From an uncultured Pelagibacteraceae bacterium (GTDB lineage Bacteria > Pseudomonadota > Alphaproteobacteria > Pelagibacterales > Pelagibacteraceae), in assembly GCA_902543295.1 (NCBI GenBank), contig CACBXW010000005.1, positions 1 to 64,000 of the forward strand: a stretch of DNA of 64,000 bases, given 5' to 3'. Position 1 is the stretch's first letter. Each line of letters starts with the position of its first letter. This document shows, one piece after another, positions 57,604-64,000 of the stretch. The position numbers and the translations under genes are program-made. The notes below the pieces were generated by a model. The model searched no databases and was not told where the DNA came from. It worked only from the letters and a program-made list of their open reading frames with translations.

Positions 57604-58486
57604 TTTTTAGCCAATCAGGTTTTTTTATTTTAACTTTAGCAGAACCACAACTAAAAGTTTTGCCAAAATCAAATTTTTCATTTTTAATTTTGATAATTGC
57701 GTAGGGATAATTGTCGTCTATTAATACTTTTCCTATTTCATCTTTTTCAAGTGTTATCACGTCATCTTCCAAATCACCTTCTACTACTTCAATTGGTAAA
57801 AGACGTTTGTTTAATTTATCTTTTAACTTAATTCTTGCAGTATTTTCTTGGCCTACGTAACAACCTTTTTTAAAATCTATTGCGTTTAATTCATAAAAGT
57901 TACATTCAATACCAAAAAGTTTATTTTGAAGCTTTTCAGTATTAATTTGTGGAATACCGATTTCATGACTCAATTTGTAATACTCATTTTTATCTGCACT
58001 TTGAAGCCCAAGTTTTTTTAATGATAAATATAATTTTTCTAAATTAGTTACTATTCTTGCTCCTAGCTTTATATTTCTAGGATCTAAAAAAATACTATCC
58101 TCTCTAAATTTAATTGTACAGCCTGCATTAGAACTTGAATTTTCTATATCCAAAAATCTTTCTTTACTAATAACTGCAATTACAAATTCATTGCTTAAAT
58201 TTAAAATCTCTACTTTTGATCTAAGTTTATATAAATTTAATTGTTTAAATAAATTATCTATATTTTTTTTCTCACAATCTAAAAAATATCCAGACTTATG
58301 TTTTAATATATTGAAGTCATATAAATATTTTCCCTGTGGCGTAAGTAAAGCAGAATAACATGAATTTTTTTCGTCTACATTATTGATATTATTTGTAACT
58401 ATATTTTGTAGAAACTCTTTACAGTCTTCACCTGAGACATATAAAAGTCCTCTGTCCTCTAAAATATAAACATTATTTTTTTTCAT
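57596..58486 (-). CDS. ygfZ: YgfZ/GcvT-fold folate-binding protein
   Basis: This 296-residue protein is of the YgfZ (COG0354) family, related to mitochondrial Iba57, which uses tetrahydrofolate to help repair or assemble certain iron-sulfur enzymes. The signature KGCYVGQENTARIK near residue 205 carries the conserved cysteine of the family. The N-terminal region LEDRGLLYVSGEDCKEFLQNIVTNNI and LLTPQGKYLYDFNIL are also characteristic. It diverges from the dihydroorotase gene by 43 bases. Clients might include iron-sulfur proteins such as ferredoxin-linked enzymes, but that is speculation. Confidence 0.92.
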   Translation of the reverse strand: MKKNNVYILEDRGLLYVSGEDCKEFLQNIVTNNINNVDEKNSCYSALLTPQGKYLYDFNILKHKSGYFLDCEKKNIDNLFKQLNLYKLRSKVEILNLSNEFVIAVISKERFLDIENSSSNAGCTIKFREDSIFLDPRNIKLGARIVTNLEKLYLSLKKLGLQSADKNEYYKLSHEIGIPQINTEKLQNKLFGIECNFYELNAIDFKKGCYVGQENTARIKLKDKLNKRLLPIEVVEGDLEDDVITLEKDEIGKVLIDDNYPYAIIKIKNEKFDFGKTFSCGSAKVKIKKPDWLKIT

Positions 58487-58529
58487 TATTGATAGATACT
58501 TGAGAATAATATAGTAACGATTTCATAAA

Positions 58530-59840
58530 ATGTTAGATCTTATTATAAAAAATGGAGAGTGTTATATTGATGGAAAACTTAATAAAACTAACATTGGTAT
58601 TCAGAATGGAAAAATTTCAACAATTGGTGATTTAAGCGACAAAGAAAGCAAAGAAATTATTGATGCAAGTAATTTACTAGTACTACCTGGTTGCATGGAT
58701 ACTCAAGTTCATTTCCGTGAGCCTGGATCAACTAATGCAGAGGACCTACATACAGGAAGTAAAGCAGCAATTGCTGGGGGTATTACAAGTGTATTTGAGA
58801 TGCCAAATACAAATCCGCCCACTGCAAATATGAAAGAATTTAATAACAAGTTAAATCTTGCTAAAAATAGGATGTATTCAAACTACGCATTTTACTTTGG
58901 AGCAACTCCAGACAATTCTTCAGATTTGGCAAAACTTAAGGGTTTAGATGGTTGTTGCGGTGTAAAACTTTTTGCAGGTTCTTCGACTGGAAATTTATTA
59001 GTTGATAAAGAAGAAGATATTGAAAAAGTCTTTCAGAATACTTCAAAAATAGTTGCGGTTCATTCTGAAGATGAAGAAATAATTAATTTAAGAAAAAAAC
59101 TAATTGAAAAAGGTAATGTTCATACTCATCCTGTATGGAGGAATGAAGAATGTGCAATGTCATCTACCAGGAGGATTGTTAGGATTGCAAAAAGACTTAA
59201 TAAAAAAGCACATATATTGCATGTTACAACAAAAGAAGAAGTTGATTTTCTTTCTCAAAATAAAGGAAACATAACTTTTGAAATTACGCCTCAGCATCTA
59301 ACAATATATGCGCCGGATTGTTACGACAAACTTGGAACCTTTGCTCAGATGAACCCACCTTTAAGAGATAAGTCTCATTATGATAGATTGTGGTACGCTA
59401 TTAAAAATAATTATAATGACACTATCGGTTCAGACCATGCACCGCATTTAAAAGAAAACAAATTAAAAGAATATCCCCAGTCACCATCAGGTATGCCTGG
59501 TGTACAAACATTGTTACCCGTTATGCTAAATCATGTGAATGACAAAAAACTTACATTGGATCAACTAATTAAACTTCTTTGTGAAAACCCAGTTTCTGTG
59601 TTTGGCATTAAAAATAAAGGATTTATCAAAAAAGATTATGACGCTGACTTTACAATAATAGATATGAATCGAACAATTGAAATTAAAAACGAAAATATTC
59701 ATAGTAAGTGTGGATGGAGCCCATTTGATGGCTATAAATTTAAAGGTTCACCAGTTTTTACAATTATTAATGGGGATATTAAAATGAAAGAAGATGAAAT
59801 TTTAGGAGATCCAACTGGCAAACCAATTCTTTTCGATTAA
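58530..59840 (+). CDS. pyrC: Dihydroorotase-family amidohydrolase
   Basis: This 436-residue cyclic amidohydrolase is of the dihydroorotase class I type, for pyrimidine synthesis. Seen are VLPGCMDTQVHFREPGS, GGITSVFEMPNT, the candidate carboxylated lysine in GVKLFAGSSTGNLL, VAVHSEDEE, HILHVTTKEEV, QMNPPLRDKSHYDRLW and the catalytic Asp in IGSDHAPHLKENKLKEYPQSPSGMPGVQTLL. The usual metal-binding HxH is Gln59-Val-His61 here (DTQVHF), so the first histidine is missing. A subgroup of alphaproteobacterial enzymes appears to share this form. Allantoinase or hydantoinase is less likely. Confidence 0.88.
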   Translation: MLDLIIKNGECYIDGKLNKTNIGIQNGKISTIGDLSDKESKEIIDASNLLVLPGCMDTQVHFREPGSTNAEDLHTGSKAAIAGGITSVFEMPNTNPPTANMKEFNNKLNLAKNRMYSNYAFYFGATPDNSSDLAKLKGLDGCCGVKLFAGSSTGNLLVDKEEDIEKVFQNTSKIVAVHSEDEEIINLRKKLIEKGNVHTHPVWRNEECAMSSTRRIVRIAKRLNKKAHILHVTTKEEVDFLSQNKGNITFEITPQHLTIYAPDCYDKLGTFAQMNPPLRDKSHYDRLWYAIKNNYNDTIGSDHAPHLKENKLKEYPQSPSGMPGVQTLLPVMLNHVNDKKLTLDQLIKLLCENPVSVFGIKNKGFIKKDYDADFTIIDMNRTIEIKNENIHSKCGWSPFDGYKFKGSPVFTIINGDIKMKEDEILGDPTGKPILFD

Positions 59841-59841
59841 T

Positions 59842-60174
59842 TTATATAGTTTTACTTGAATACATGTTTACAAGTGTTACTCCAACAACGATTAGAAACA
59901 TGCCCAATATAGCCTGCCAACTTAAAGCTTGTTTAAAAAATATATAGCCCAATATTGCTATAGTAAATATACCAAGTCCACTCCACGTTCCATAAACAAT
60001 TGCAATTGGTAACTTATCAACAACAAACGTAAGTAAATAAAAAGCAGATAAATAAAATCCAGCTAAAAATACTGTTGGTGTTACTTTTGTAAAGTTCTGA
60101 GTAACAGGAAGAAGCATTGTCCCACAAACTTCACAAATAATTGCTCCTACTAAAAAAAGATATGTCTTAAGCAT
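59842..60174 (-). CDS. Small multidrug resistance (SMR) family transporter
   Basis: This 110-residue protein has four transmembrane helices and the SMR signature: the membrane-embedded glutamate Glu15 in VGAIICEVCGTMLL, AFYLLTFVVDKLPIAIVYGTWSGLGIFTIAILGYIFFKQAL given by its ends, with the tryptophan (WSGLG) of helix 3. SMR proteins exchange protons for quaternary ammonium compounds, guanidinium or polyamines (EmrE, Gdx, MdtJI groups). The subgroup is not certain; a single gene points to a homodimer. Its start overlaps the end of the prpE-like gene by one base, suggesting one transcript. Confidence 0.92.
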   Translation of the reverse strand: MLKTYLFLVGAIICEVCGTMLLPVTQNFTKVTPTVFLAGFYLSAFYLLTFVVDKLPIAIVYGTWSGLGIFTIAILGYIFFKQALSWQAILGMFLIVVGVTLVNMYSSKTI

Positions 60175-62069
60175 TATTTTAAAATATCGCTATTAATTAA
60201 GTCTCCTTTTATCTCATCAAGGATAGTGGGATCATCAATTGTTGCAGGCATTTTATATTCTTCTTTATCAGCAATCTTTCTAATTGTTCCTCTAAGAACT
60301 TTTCCAGATCTGGTTTTAGGTAATCTTTTAACGACAATTGCTATTTTAAAGGCTGCAACAGGTCCAACCTTATCTCTAACCATTTGCACACACTCTTTTG
60401 AAATAGTCTCATTATCCTTAGTTACTCCTGCTTTTAGAGCAATTAAACCAATTGGTAATTGTCCTTTCAGCTGATCTTTTATTCCTATCACTGCACATTC
60501 AGCAACAGATTGATGTTCTGATAAAACCTCCTCTATTGCACCAGTTGAAAGTCTATGACCCGCAACATTTATTATATCATCTGTTCTAGACATAATCCAA
60601 ATATATCCATCATCATCAATATGACCTGCATCGTAAGTTTGATAATAGCCATTATAATTTGACATATAATTTTTTTTATATCTTTCATCTGCATTCCACA
60701 AAGTTGGGAACGTACCTGGCGGCAATGGAAGTTTAACAACAATATCTCCCATCTCATTTGGTTTTGCTATTGTTTGATCAGGTTTAATTATTTTTACATC
60801 ATAACCTGGAACTGCTTTACAAGCTGATCCATACTTTGTTTCTTGCATTTCAATTCCGGTACAATTTGAACTTATCGCCCAACTCGTTTCAGTTTGCCAC
60901 CAATGGTCAATTACGGGAACTTTAAGTAAATTCTCAGCCCATTTAATAGTATCAGGGTCTGCTCTTTCACCTGCTAAAAATAATGACTCAAATGAACTTA
61001 AATCATATTTAGAAAAAAACTTACCTTCTGGATCTTCTTTTTTTATTGCTCTAAATGCAGTTGGCGCTGTGAATAAAGATTTAATTTTATATTCTGAGAT
61101 TATTCTCCAAAATACTCCAGCATCAGGAGTACCAACAGGTTTACCCTCAAATAAAAGAGTTGCACAACCTTTGAATAATGGAGCATAGACAATATAAGAA
61201 TGTCCTACTATCCAACCAATATCACTTGCTGACCACCATATATCATCTTGATCAATGTTATAAATATTTTTCATTGTCCATTTAAGAGCAACTATGTGAC
61301 CACCAATATCTCGAACAATCCCCTTTGGAATACCAGTGGTTCCTGAAGTATAAAGGATGTAAGCATAATCATTGGCACCCATCTCAACGCAATCTTTATC
61401 ATTTGCTCCAGATAGTGCTTCATCCCAACTTATTTCTAATGGTTTATTTAATTTTACCTCGTGTCCTATTCTTTGAAATAATATTACTTTTTCAACTTGG
61501 TGTTTTGCTAATTTTAAAGCCCCATCTACAAGTGGTCTATATTCAACTGTTCTTCCAGGCTCAAATCCACATGATGCTGTAATTAAAATTTTAGCTTTAC
61601 TATCATCAATTCTGCTAGCCAATTCATTTGAGGCAAAACCACCGAATACAACAGAGTGAATTGCTCCAATTCTCCCACATGCAAGCATCGCAACTACCGC
61701 TTCTGGTATCATCGGCATATAAATTATTACTCGATCTCCTTTTTTAACTCCTTGCTTATCTAAAGCGCCTGCAAATTTTGAAACTTTTTTTTTTAATTCT
61801 TTGAAAGTGAACTTTGCTTTACTTTCTGTTATAGGACTGTCATAGATTAAAGCAGTTTTATCACCTCTTCCTTGATCAATGTGAAGGTCTAAGGCGTTGT
61901 AGCATGTATTTGTTACACCATCTTCAAACCATTTATAGAAAGGTGGGTTGTTTTTTTTTAAAATCTTAGTTGGTTTTTTGAACCAAAACACATCTTCAGA
62001 AACTTTCTGCCAAAATTCCTCAGGTTTTTTTAGAGATTCGTCGTAAATTTCTTTGTAATTTCTGTTCAT
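60174..62069 (-). CDS. prpE: Propionyl-CoA synthetase-like (PrpE/ACSS3 type) acyl-CoA ligase
   Basis: This 631-residue AMP-forming acyl-CoA synthetase activates a short-chain acid to its CoA ester. Motifs: GVTNTCYNALDLHI, AGALDKQGVKKGDRVIIYMPMIPEAVVAMLAC, HSVVFGGFAS, ASCGFEPGRTVEYRPLVDGAL (typical of PrpE rather than Acs), the P-loop YTSGTTGIPKG near 240, WWQTETSWAI, GWIVGHSY, and the C-terminal catalytic lysine in RSGKVLRG. The ExGR-type SCG segment points to propionate; acetate may also be used. It diverges from the proteorhodopsin gene over 215 bases. Confidence 0.9.
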   Translation of the reverse strand: MNRNYKEIYDESLKKPEEFWQKVSEDVFWFKKPTKILKKNNPPFYKWFEDGVTNTCYNALDLHIDQGRGDKTALIYDSPITESKAKFTFKELKKKVSKFAGALDKQGVKKGDRVIIYMPMIPEAVVAMLACGRIGAIHSVVFGGFASNELASRIDDSKAKILITASCGFEPGRTVEYRPLVDGALKLAKHQVEKVILFQRIGHEVKLNKPLEISWDEALSGANDKDCVEMGANDYAYILYTSGTTGIPKGIVRDIGGHIVALKWTMKNIYNIDQDDIWWSASDIGWIVGHSYIVYAPLFKGCATLLFEGKPVGTPDAGVFWRIISEYKIKSLFTAPTAFRAIKKEDPEGKFFSKYDLSSFESLFLAGERADPDTIKWAENLLKVPVIDHWWQTETSWAISSNCTGIEMQETKYGSACKAVPGYDVKIIKPDQTIAKPNEMGDIVVKLPLPPGTFPTLWNADERYKKNYMSNYNGYYQTYDAGHIDDDGYIWIMSRTDDIINVAGHRLSTGAIEEVLSEHQSVAECAVIGIKDQLKGQLPIGLIALKAGVTKDNETISKECVQMVRDKVGPVAAFKIAIVVKRLPKTRSGKVLRGTIRKIADKEEYKMPATIDDPTILDEIKGDLINSDILK

Positions 62070-62284
62070 TTTGATTTGCTTTTTGGTGTCATTTTTCTAT
62101 TGAATTTGTGCAACAGGTTGTATTTAATTTTAAAAAGTCAGTAAAATCAACACTTATAACGCGGCAAAAAGTCTTCAACAAACTAATTTAATTTGATATT
62201 AAGCCCCTAACTTTGGAGAAACCTTTGTGGTTTGTCCGTAGTTTAAATTTAAACTAAAAAAAAACTAACGAGAGGGAGTTTTTT
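62070..62284. promoter_or_regulatory. Intergenic region and 5' leader of proteorhodopsin
   Basis: This is the largest gap in the window (215 bases), divergent between the prpE-like gene and proteorhodopsin. It has a possible -10 TATAAC (62155-62160) without a convincing -35, an imperfect inverted repeat (GGAGAAACC at 62215-62223 with GGTTTGTCC at 62229-62237; eight of nine positions pair), a 14-base palindrome GTTTAAATTTAAAC (62241-62254), and a strong Shine-Dalgarno (62272-62278). The dyads may be operators or RNA hairpins. No reading frame was found in it. Confidence 0.55.
62272..62278 (+). promoter_or_regulatory. Shine-Dalgarno of proteorhodopsin
   Basis: GAGGGAG lies six bases before the ATG at 62285. 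It is one of the few good ribosome binding sites here and fits a protein that must be made in large amounts. Confidence 0.75.
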
Positions 62285-63055
62285 ATGAAAAAACTTAAAA
62301 TGTTTGCATTAGCAGCAGTGGCTCTATTTGGTCTTACTGGTGTAGCAAACGCAGCAACTGCTATGTTAGCTTCTGACGACTTCGTTGGGATCTCCTTTTG
62401 GGTAATCGCAATGGGTATGGCAGCAGCTACAGTATTCTTCTTCATGGAAAGAAATACTGTTGCAGCAGGCTGGAAAACTTCAGTAACAGTAGCTGGTCTT
62501 GTAACTGGTGTTGCATTCATTCACTACATGTACATGAGAGATGTATGGGTAATGACTGGAGATTCTCCAACAGTATATAGATATATTGATTGGTTAATCA
62601 CTGTACCATTACAGATGATCGAGTTTTACTTAATTCTAGCAGCAGTTAAGAAAATCCCAGGAGCAATTTTCTGGAGATTATTAATTGGTTCGCTTGTGAT
62701 GTTAATTGGTGGATACTTAGGAGAAGCAGGTTACATCAATGCTATGCTTGGTTTCATAGTCGGTATGGCTGGATGGATCTACATCTTATATGAAGTATTC
62801 TCTGGTGAAGCTGGAAAAATTGCAGCTAAAACTGGAAACAAGCCATTAGCAACTGCATGGGGTGCTATGAGAATGATCGTAACAATTGGTTGGGCTATTT
62901 ACCCATTAGGTTACATTTTTGGTTACCTAGTAGGTGGAGTAGATGCTAACTCATTGAACGTGATTTATAACTTAGCAGACTTCATCAACAAAATTGCTTT
63001 TGGTCTAGTAATCTGGTCAGCAGCAGTTTCACAAGGTGGAGCACGAGCTAGATAA
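62285..63055 (+). CDS. Proteorhodopsin, blue-absorbing type
   Basis: This is a light-driven proton pump of 256 residues with a signal peptide (about 1-23, ending VANA) and seven helices. Functional residues, with usual proteorhodopsin numbering in brackets: His80 (75), Arg99 (94), proton acceptor Asp102 (97), Thr106 (101), Gln110 (105), proton donor Glu113 (108) and retinal Schiff-base Lys236 (231) in ADFINKIAFG. The D-T-E pattern marks a proton pump, and Gln at the tuning site marks a blue-absorbing form. Codons are notably more varied here than in the neighbours. It has a strong ribosome binding site and its own terminator. No retinal synthesis gene lies nearby. Confidence 0.98.
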   Translation: MKKLKMFALAAVALFGLTGVANAATAMLASDDFVGISFWVIAMGMAAATVFFFMERNTVAAGWKTSVTVAGLVTGVAFIHYMYMRDVWVMTGDSPTVYRYIDWLITVPLQMIEFYLILAAVKKIPGAIFWRLLIGSLVMLIGGYLGEAGYINAMLGFIVGMAGWIYILYEVFSGEAGKIAAKTGNKPLATAWGAMRMIVTIGWAIYPLGYIFGYLVGGVDANSLNVIYNLADFINKIAFGLVIWSAAVSQGGARAR

Positions 63056-63071
63056 TTAGCTTTTAATATTT

Positions 63072-63111
63072 AAAAAGGCGGGTATGCTAAAACATACCTG
63101 CCTTTTTTTTT
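63072..63111 (+). terminator. Rho-independent terminator after proteorhodopsin
   Basis: AAAAAGGCGGGTATG (63072-63086), loop CTAAAA, then CATACCTGCC followed by nine T residues form a stem of about 15 pairs with one G-T pair. It is the clearest intrinsic terminator in the window and separates proteorhodopsin from the ferredoxin gene. Confidence 0.9.
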
Positions 63112-63142
63112 GGTCTAAAAATAGAAAATGCTAAATTTCAAA

Positions 63143-63163
63143 AATTTGCCGCAGTCGCAAATT
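63143..63163. promoter_or_regulatory. Inverted repeat upstream of the ferredoxin gene
   Basis: AATTTGC (63143-63149) and GCAAATT (63157-63163) are perfect inverted arms around a seven-base spacer, 25 bases before the ferredoxin ATG. It is followed by TATAAA (63168-63173), a possible -10. The position over a putative -35 region would suit an operator; chance cannot be excluded. Confidence 0.4.
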
Positions 63164-63188
63164 AGTTTATAAATATTATTTATTAAAT

Positions 63189-63512
63189 ATGGCAAAAATC
63201 AAATATATAGAATTTAATGGCACTGAACATGAGGCTGATGTTGTTAATGGTCTTAGCGTAATGGAGGGCGCTATACAAAATGATATTCCAGGCATAGATG
63301 CAGATTGTGGAGGAGGCATGTCTTGTGCTACCTGCCATGTGTATATTAACGATGATGAATGGTTTAAAAAACTGCCTGAAAAAGAAATGGGAGAAGATGA
63401 TATGTTAGATCAAGCTTTTGAACCTAAATCTAACAGCAGATTAAGTTGTCAATTAATCGTTTCAGATGATTTAGATGGTTTAACTGTGCATATGCCGGAG
63501 AAACAAGTTTAA
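63189..63512 (+). CDS. fdx: 2Fe-2S ferredoxin (adrenodoxin type)
   Basis: This 107-residue electron carrier has the four cluster cysteines at 40, 46, 49 and 87 (DADCGGGMSCATCHVYI and RLSCQLIV), the C-x5-C-x2-C...C spacing of adrenodoxin-type ferredoxins that serve cytochromes P450, Rieske oxygenases or iron-sulfur assembly. PEKQV ends the protein. Its stop overlaps the ATG of the reductase gene (TAATG), so the two are almost certainly a redox pair. The pair lies just after proteorhodopsin but behind a terminator and has its own putative promoter. Confidence 0.95.
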   Translation: MAKIKYIEFNGTEHEADVVNGLSVMEGAIQNDIPGIDADCGGGMSCATCHVYINDDEWFKKLPEKEMGEDDMLDQAFEPKSNSRLSCQLIVSDDLDGLTVHMPEKQV

Positions 63513-64000
63513 TGATTAAAACCGATGTAGTTATTATTGGAGCAGGACCTACAGGTTTATTCTGTGCACACCAATTAGGCATCATCGGATTAAAATGTGA
63601 AATTGTAGACAACCTAGATAAAATTGGAGGACAATGTATTGAGCTTTATCCTGATAAACCAATTTATGATATTCCTGCAGTTCCTAAATGTACAGGAGTA
63701 GAGCTTACAAATAATTTAATTGAACAAATAAAACCTTTTAATTTTAACTTCCATTTAAGTGACAGAGTTCAAGAATTAAAAAATGAAAACAATAAATGGT
63801 TAGTTAAAACATTAAATGGAAAAGAATTTGAAACACCTAATATTGTTATAGCAGGTGGTGTAGGTTCTTTTGAACCAAGAAAATTCCCAACTAAAAGTGC
63901 TGAAAAGTATGACGGAAAATCAGTTTTATACTCAATAAAAGACAAAACTATTTTTAAAGATAAATCAGTAGTTATTTTTGGAGGCGGAGATAGTGCACTT
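63512..64000 (+). CDS. Ferredoxin-NADP reductase, TrxR-like (partial, runs off the window)
   Basis: The first 163 codons of a flavoprotein of the thioredoxin-reductase-like ferredoxin/flavodoxin-NADP reductase group (as Bacillus YumC) are present. FAD-binding DVVIIGAGPTGLFCAHQLG lies at the start, then IDNLDKIGGQCIELYPDKPIYDIPA-like sequence (here VDNLDKIGGQC, YPDKPIYDIPAVP), and the beginning of the NADP-binding loop VVIFGGGDSAL at the window edge. GGQC and YPDKPIYDIPA are typical of this family, and no CxxC redox pair is seen in the visible part. It starts at the ATG at 63512, overlapping the ferredoxin stop. The 3' end lies beyond the window. Confidence 0.9.
   Translation, partial: MIKTDVVIIGAGPTGLFCAHQLGIIGLKCEIVDNLDKIGGQCIELYPDKPIYDIPAVPKCTGVELTNNLIEQIKPFNFNFHLSDRVQELKNENNKWLVKTLNGKEFETPNIVIAGGVGSFEPRKFPTKSAEKYDGKSVLYSIKDKTIFKDKSVVIFGGGDSAL

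Noticed and set aside
62254-62520. Antisense frame of 88 codons covering the proteorhodopsin start and leader
   Set aside because: Alanine/threonine-rich shadow of the proteorhodopsin signal peptide and first helices; no independent evidence of coding.

Overview
The window is a stretch of a very AT-rich, very compact alphaproteobacterial chromosome, and everything in it points to the SAR11 clade (Candidatus Pelagibacter or a close relative). The supporting evidence is a proteorhodopsin gene followed by a 2Fe-2S ferredoxin and a ferredoxin-NADP reductase, the alphaproteobacterial order carA / yqeY-dnaG-rpoD, Lys/Asn/Ile-rich proteins, and a coding density so high that no gap exceeds about 220 bases. 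There is no insertion sequence, phage, CRISPR array or recognisable island. The taxonomic call is an inference from gene content and composition; no database search was run.

Layout. 1-3.5 kb: lgt, ubiK, and a MarR-type regulator in one overlapping unit with an OmpR/EnvZ-type two-component pair. 3.5-15.3 kb: ilvE, then a long leftward chain of overlapping genes uvrB - pterin-reductase-like SDR - secreted alpha/beta hydrolase - folB - uvrC - pgsA (nucleotide excision repair, folate and phospholipid synthesis). Next come aspC and a leftward set trxB - SDR - small membrane protein - PsiE-like. 15.3-25.5 kb: an ELM1-like protein with a 2OG-Fe(II) oxygenase, carAB, and the macromolecular synthesis genes yqeY-dnaG-rpoD. 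25.5-29.5 kb: two tRNA genes (the first shares a base with the rpoD stop codon), a small membrane protein, a CIA30-like protein, mlaC-mlaA, an AmpD/AmiD-type amidase and the RNase P RNA gene.

29.5-48.7 kb: one division and cell wall (dcw) cluster, mraZ - ftsZ - rsmH - ftsL - ftsI - murE/murF fusion - mraY - murD - ftsW - murG - murC - murB - ddl - ftsQ - ftsA, then lpxC and bamD. Most junctions overlap. ftsZ stands near the head of the cluster instead of after ftsA, and murE and murF are one reading frame. The promoter in front of mraZ carries three CCCA repeats at 10-bp spacing, matching the known MraZ operator pattern. 48.7-62 kb: ligA, aminopeptidase P, a UvrD/PcrA helicase, an AsmA-like protein, fumarase, an NTP pyrophosphohydrolase-like protein, ygfZ, a dihydroorotase-family protein, an SMR transporter and a propionyl-CoA synthetase-like enzyme. 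62.3-64 kb: proteorhodopsin with Gln at the spectral tuning site (blue type), a good terminator, ferredoxin and the truncated reductase gene.

I did not find a clearly new multi-gene system. The observations most worth a second look are smaller: a tRNA-Val(GAC) whose D- and T-loops both depart from consensus, the mraZ operator/promoter architecture with displaced ftsZ, a near-leaderless divergent trxB/ELM1 promoter with a symmetric -10 element, dyads in the proteorhodopsin leader, and several essential proteins (DnaG, FtsA, dihydroorotase, MlaA) that lack family-defining residues.
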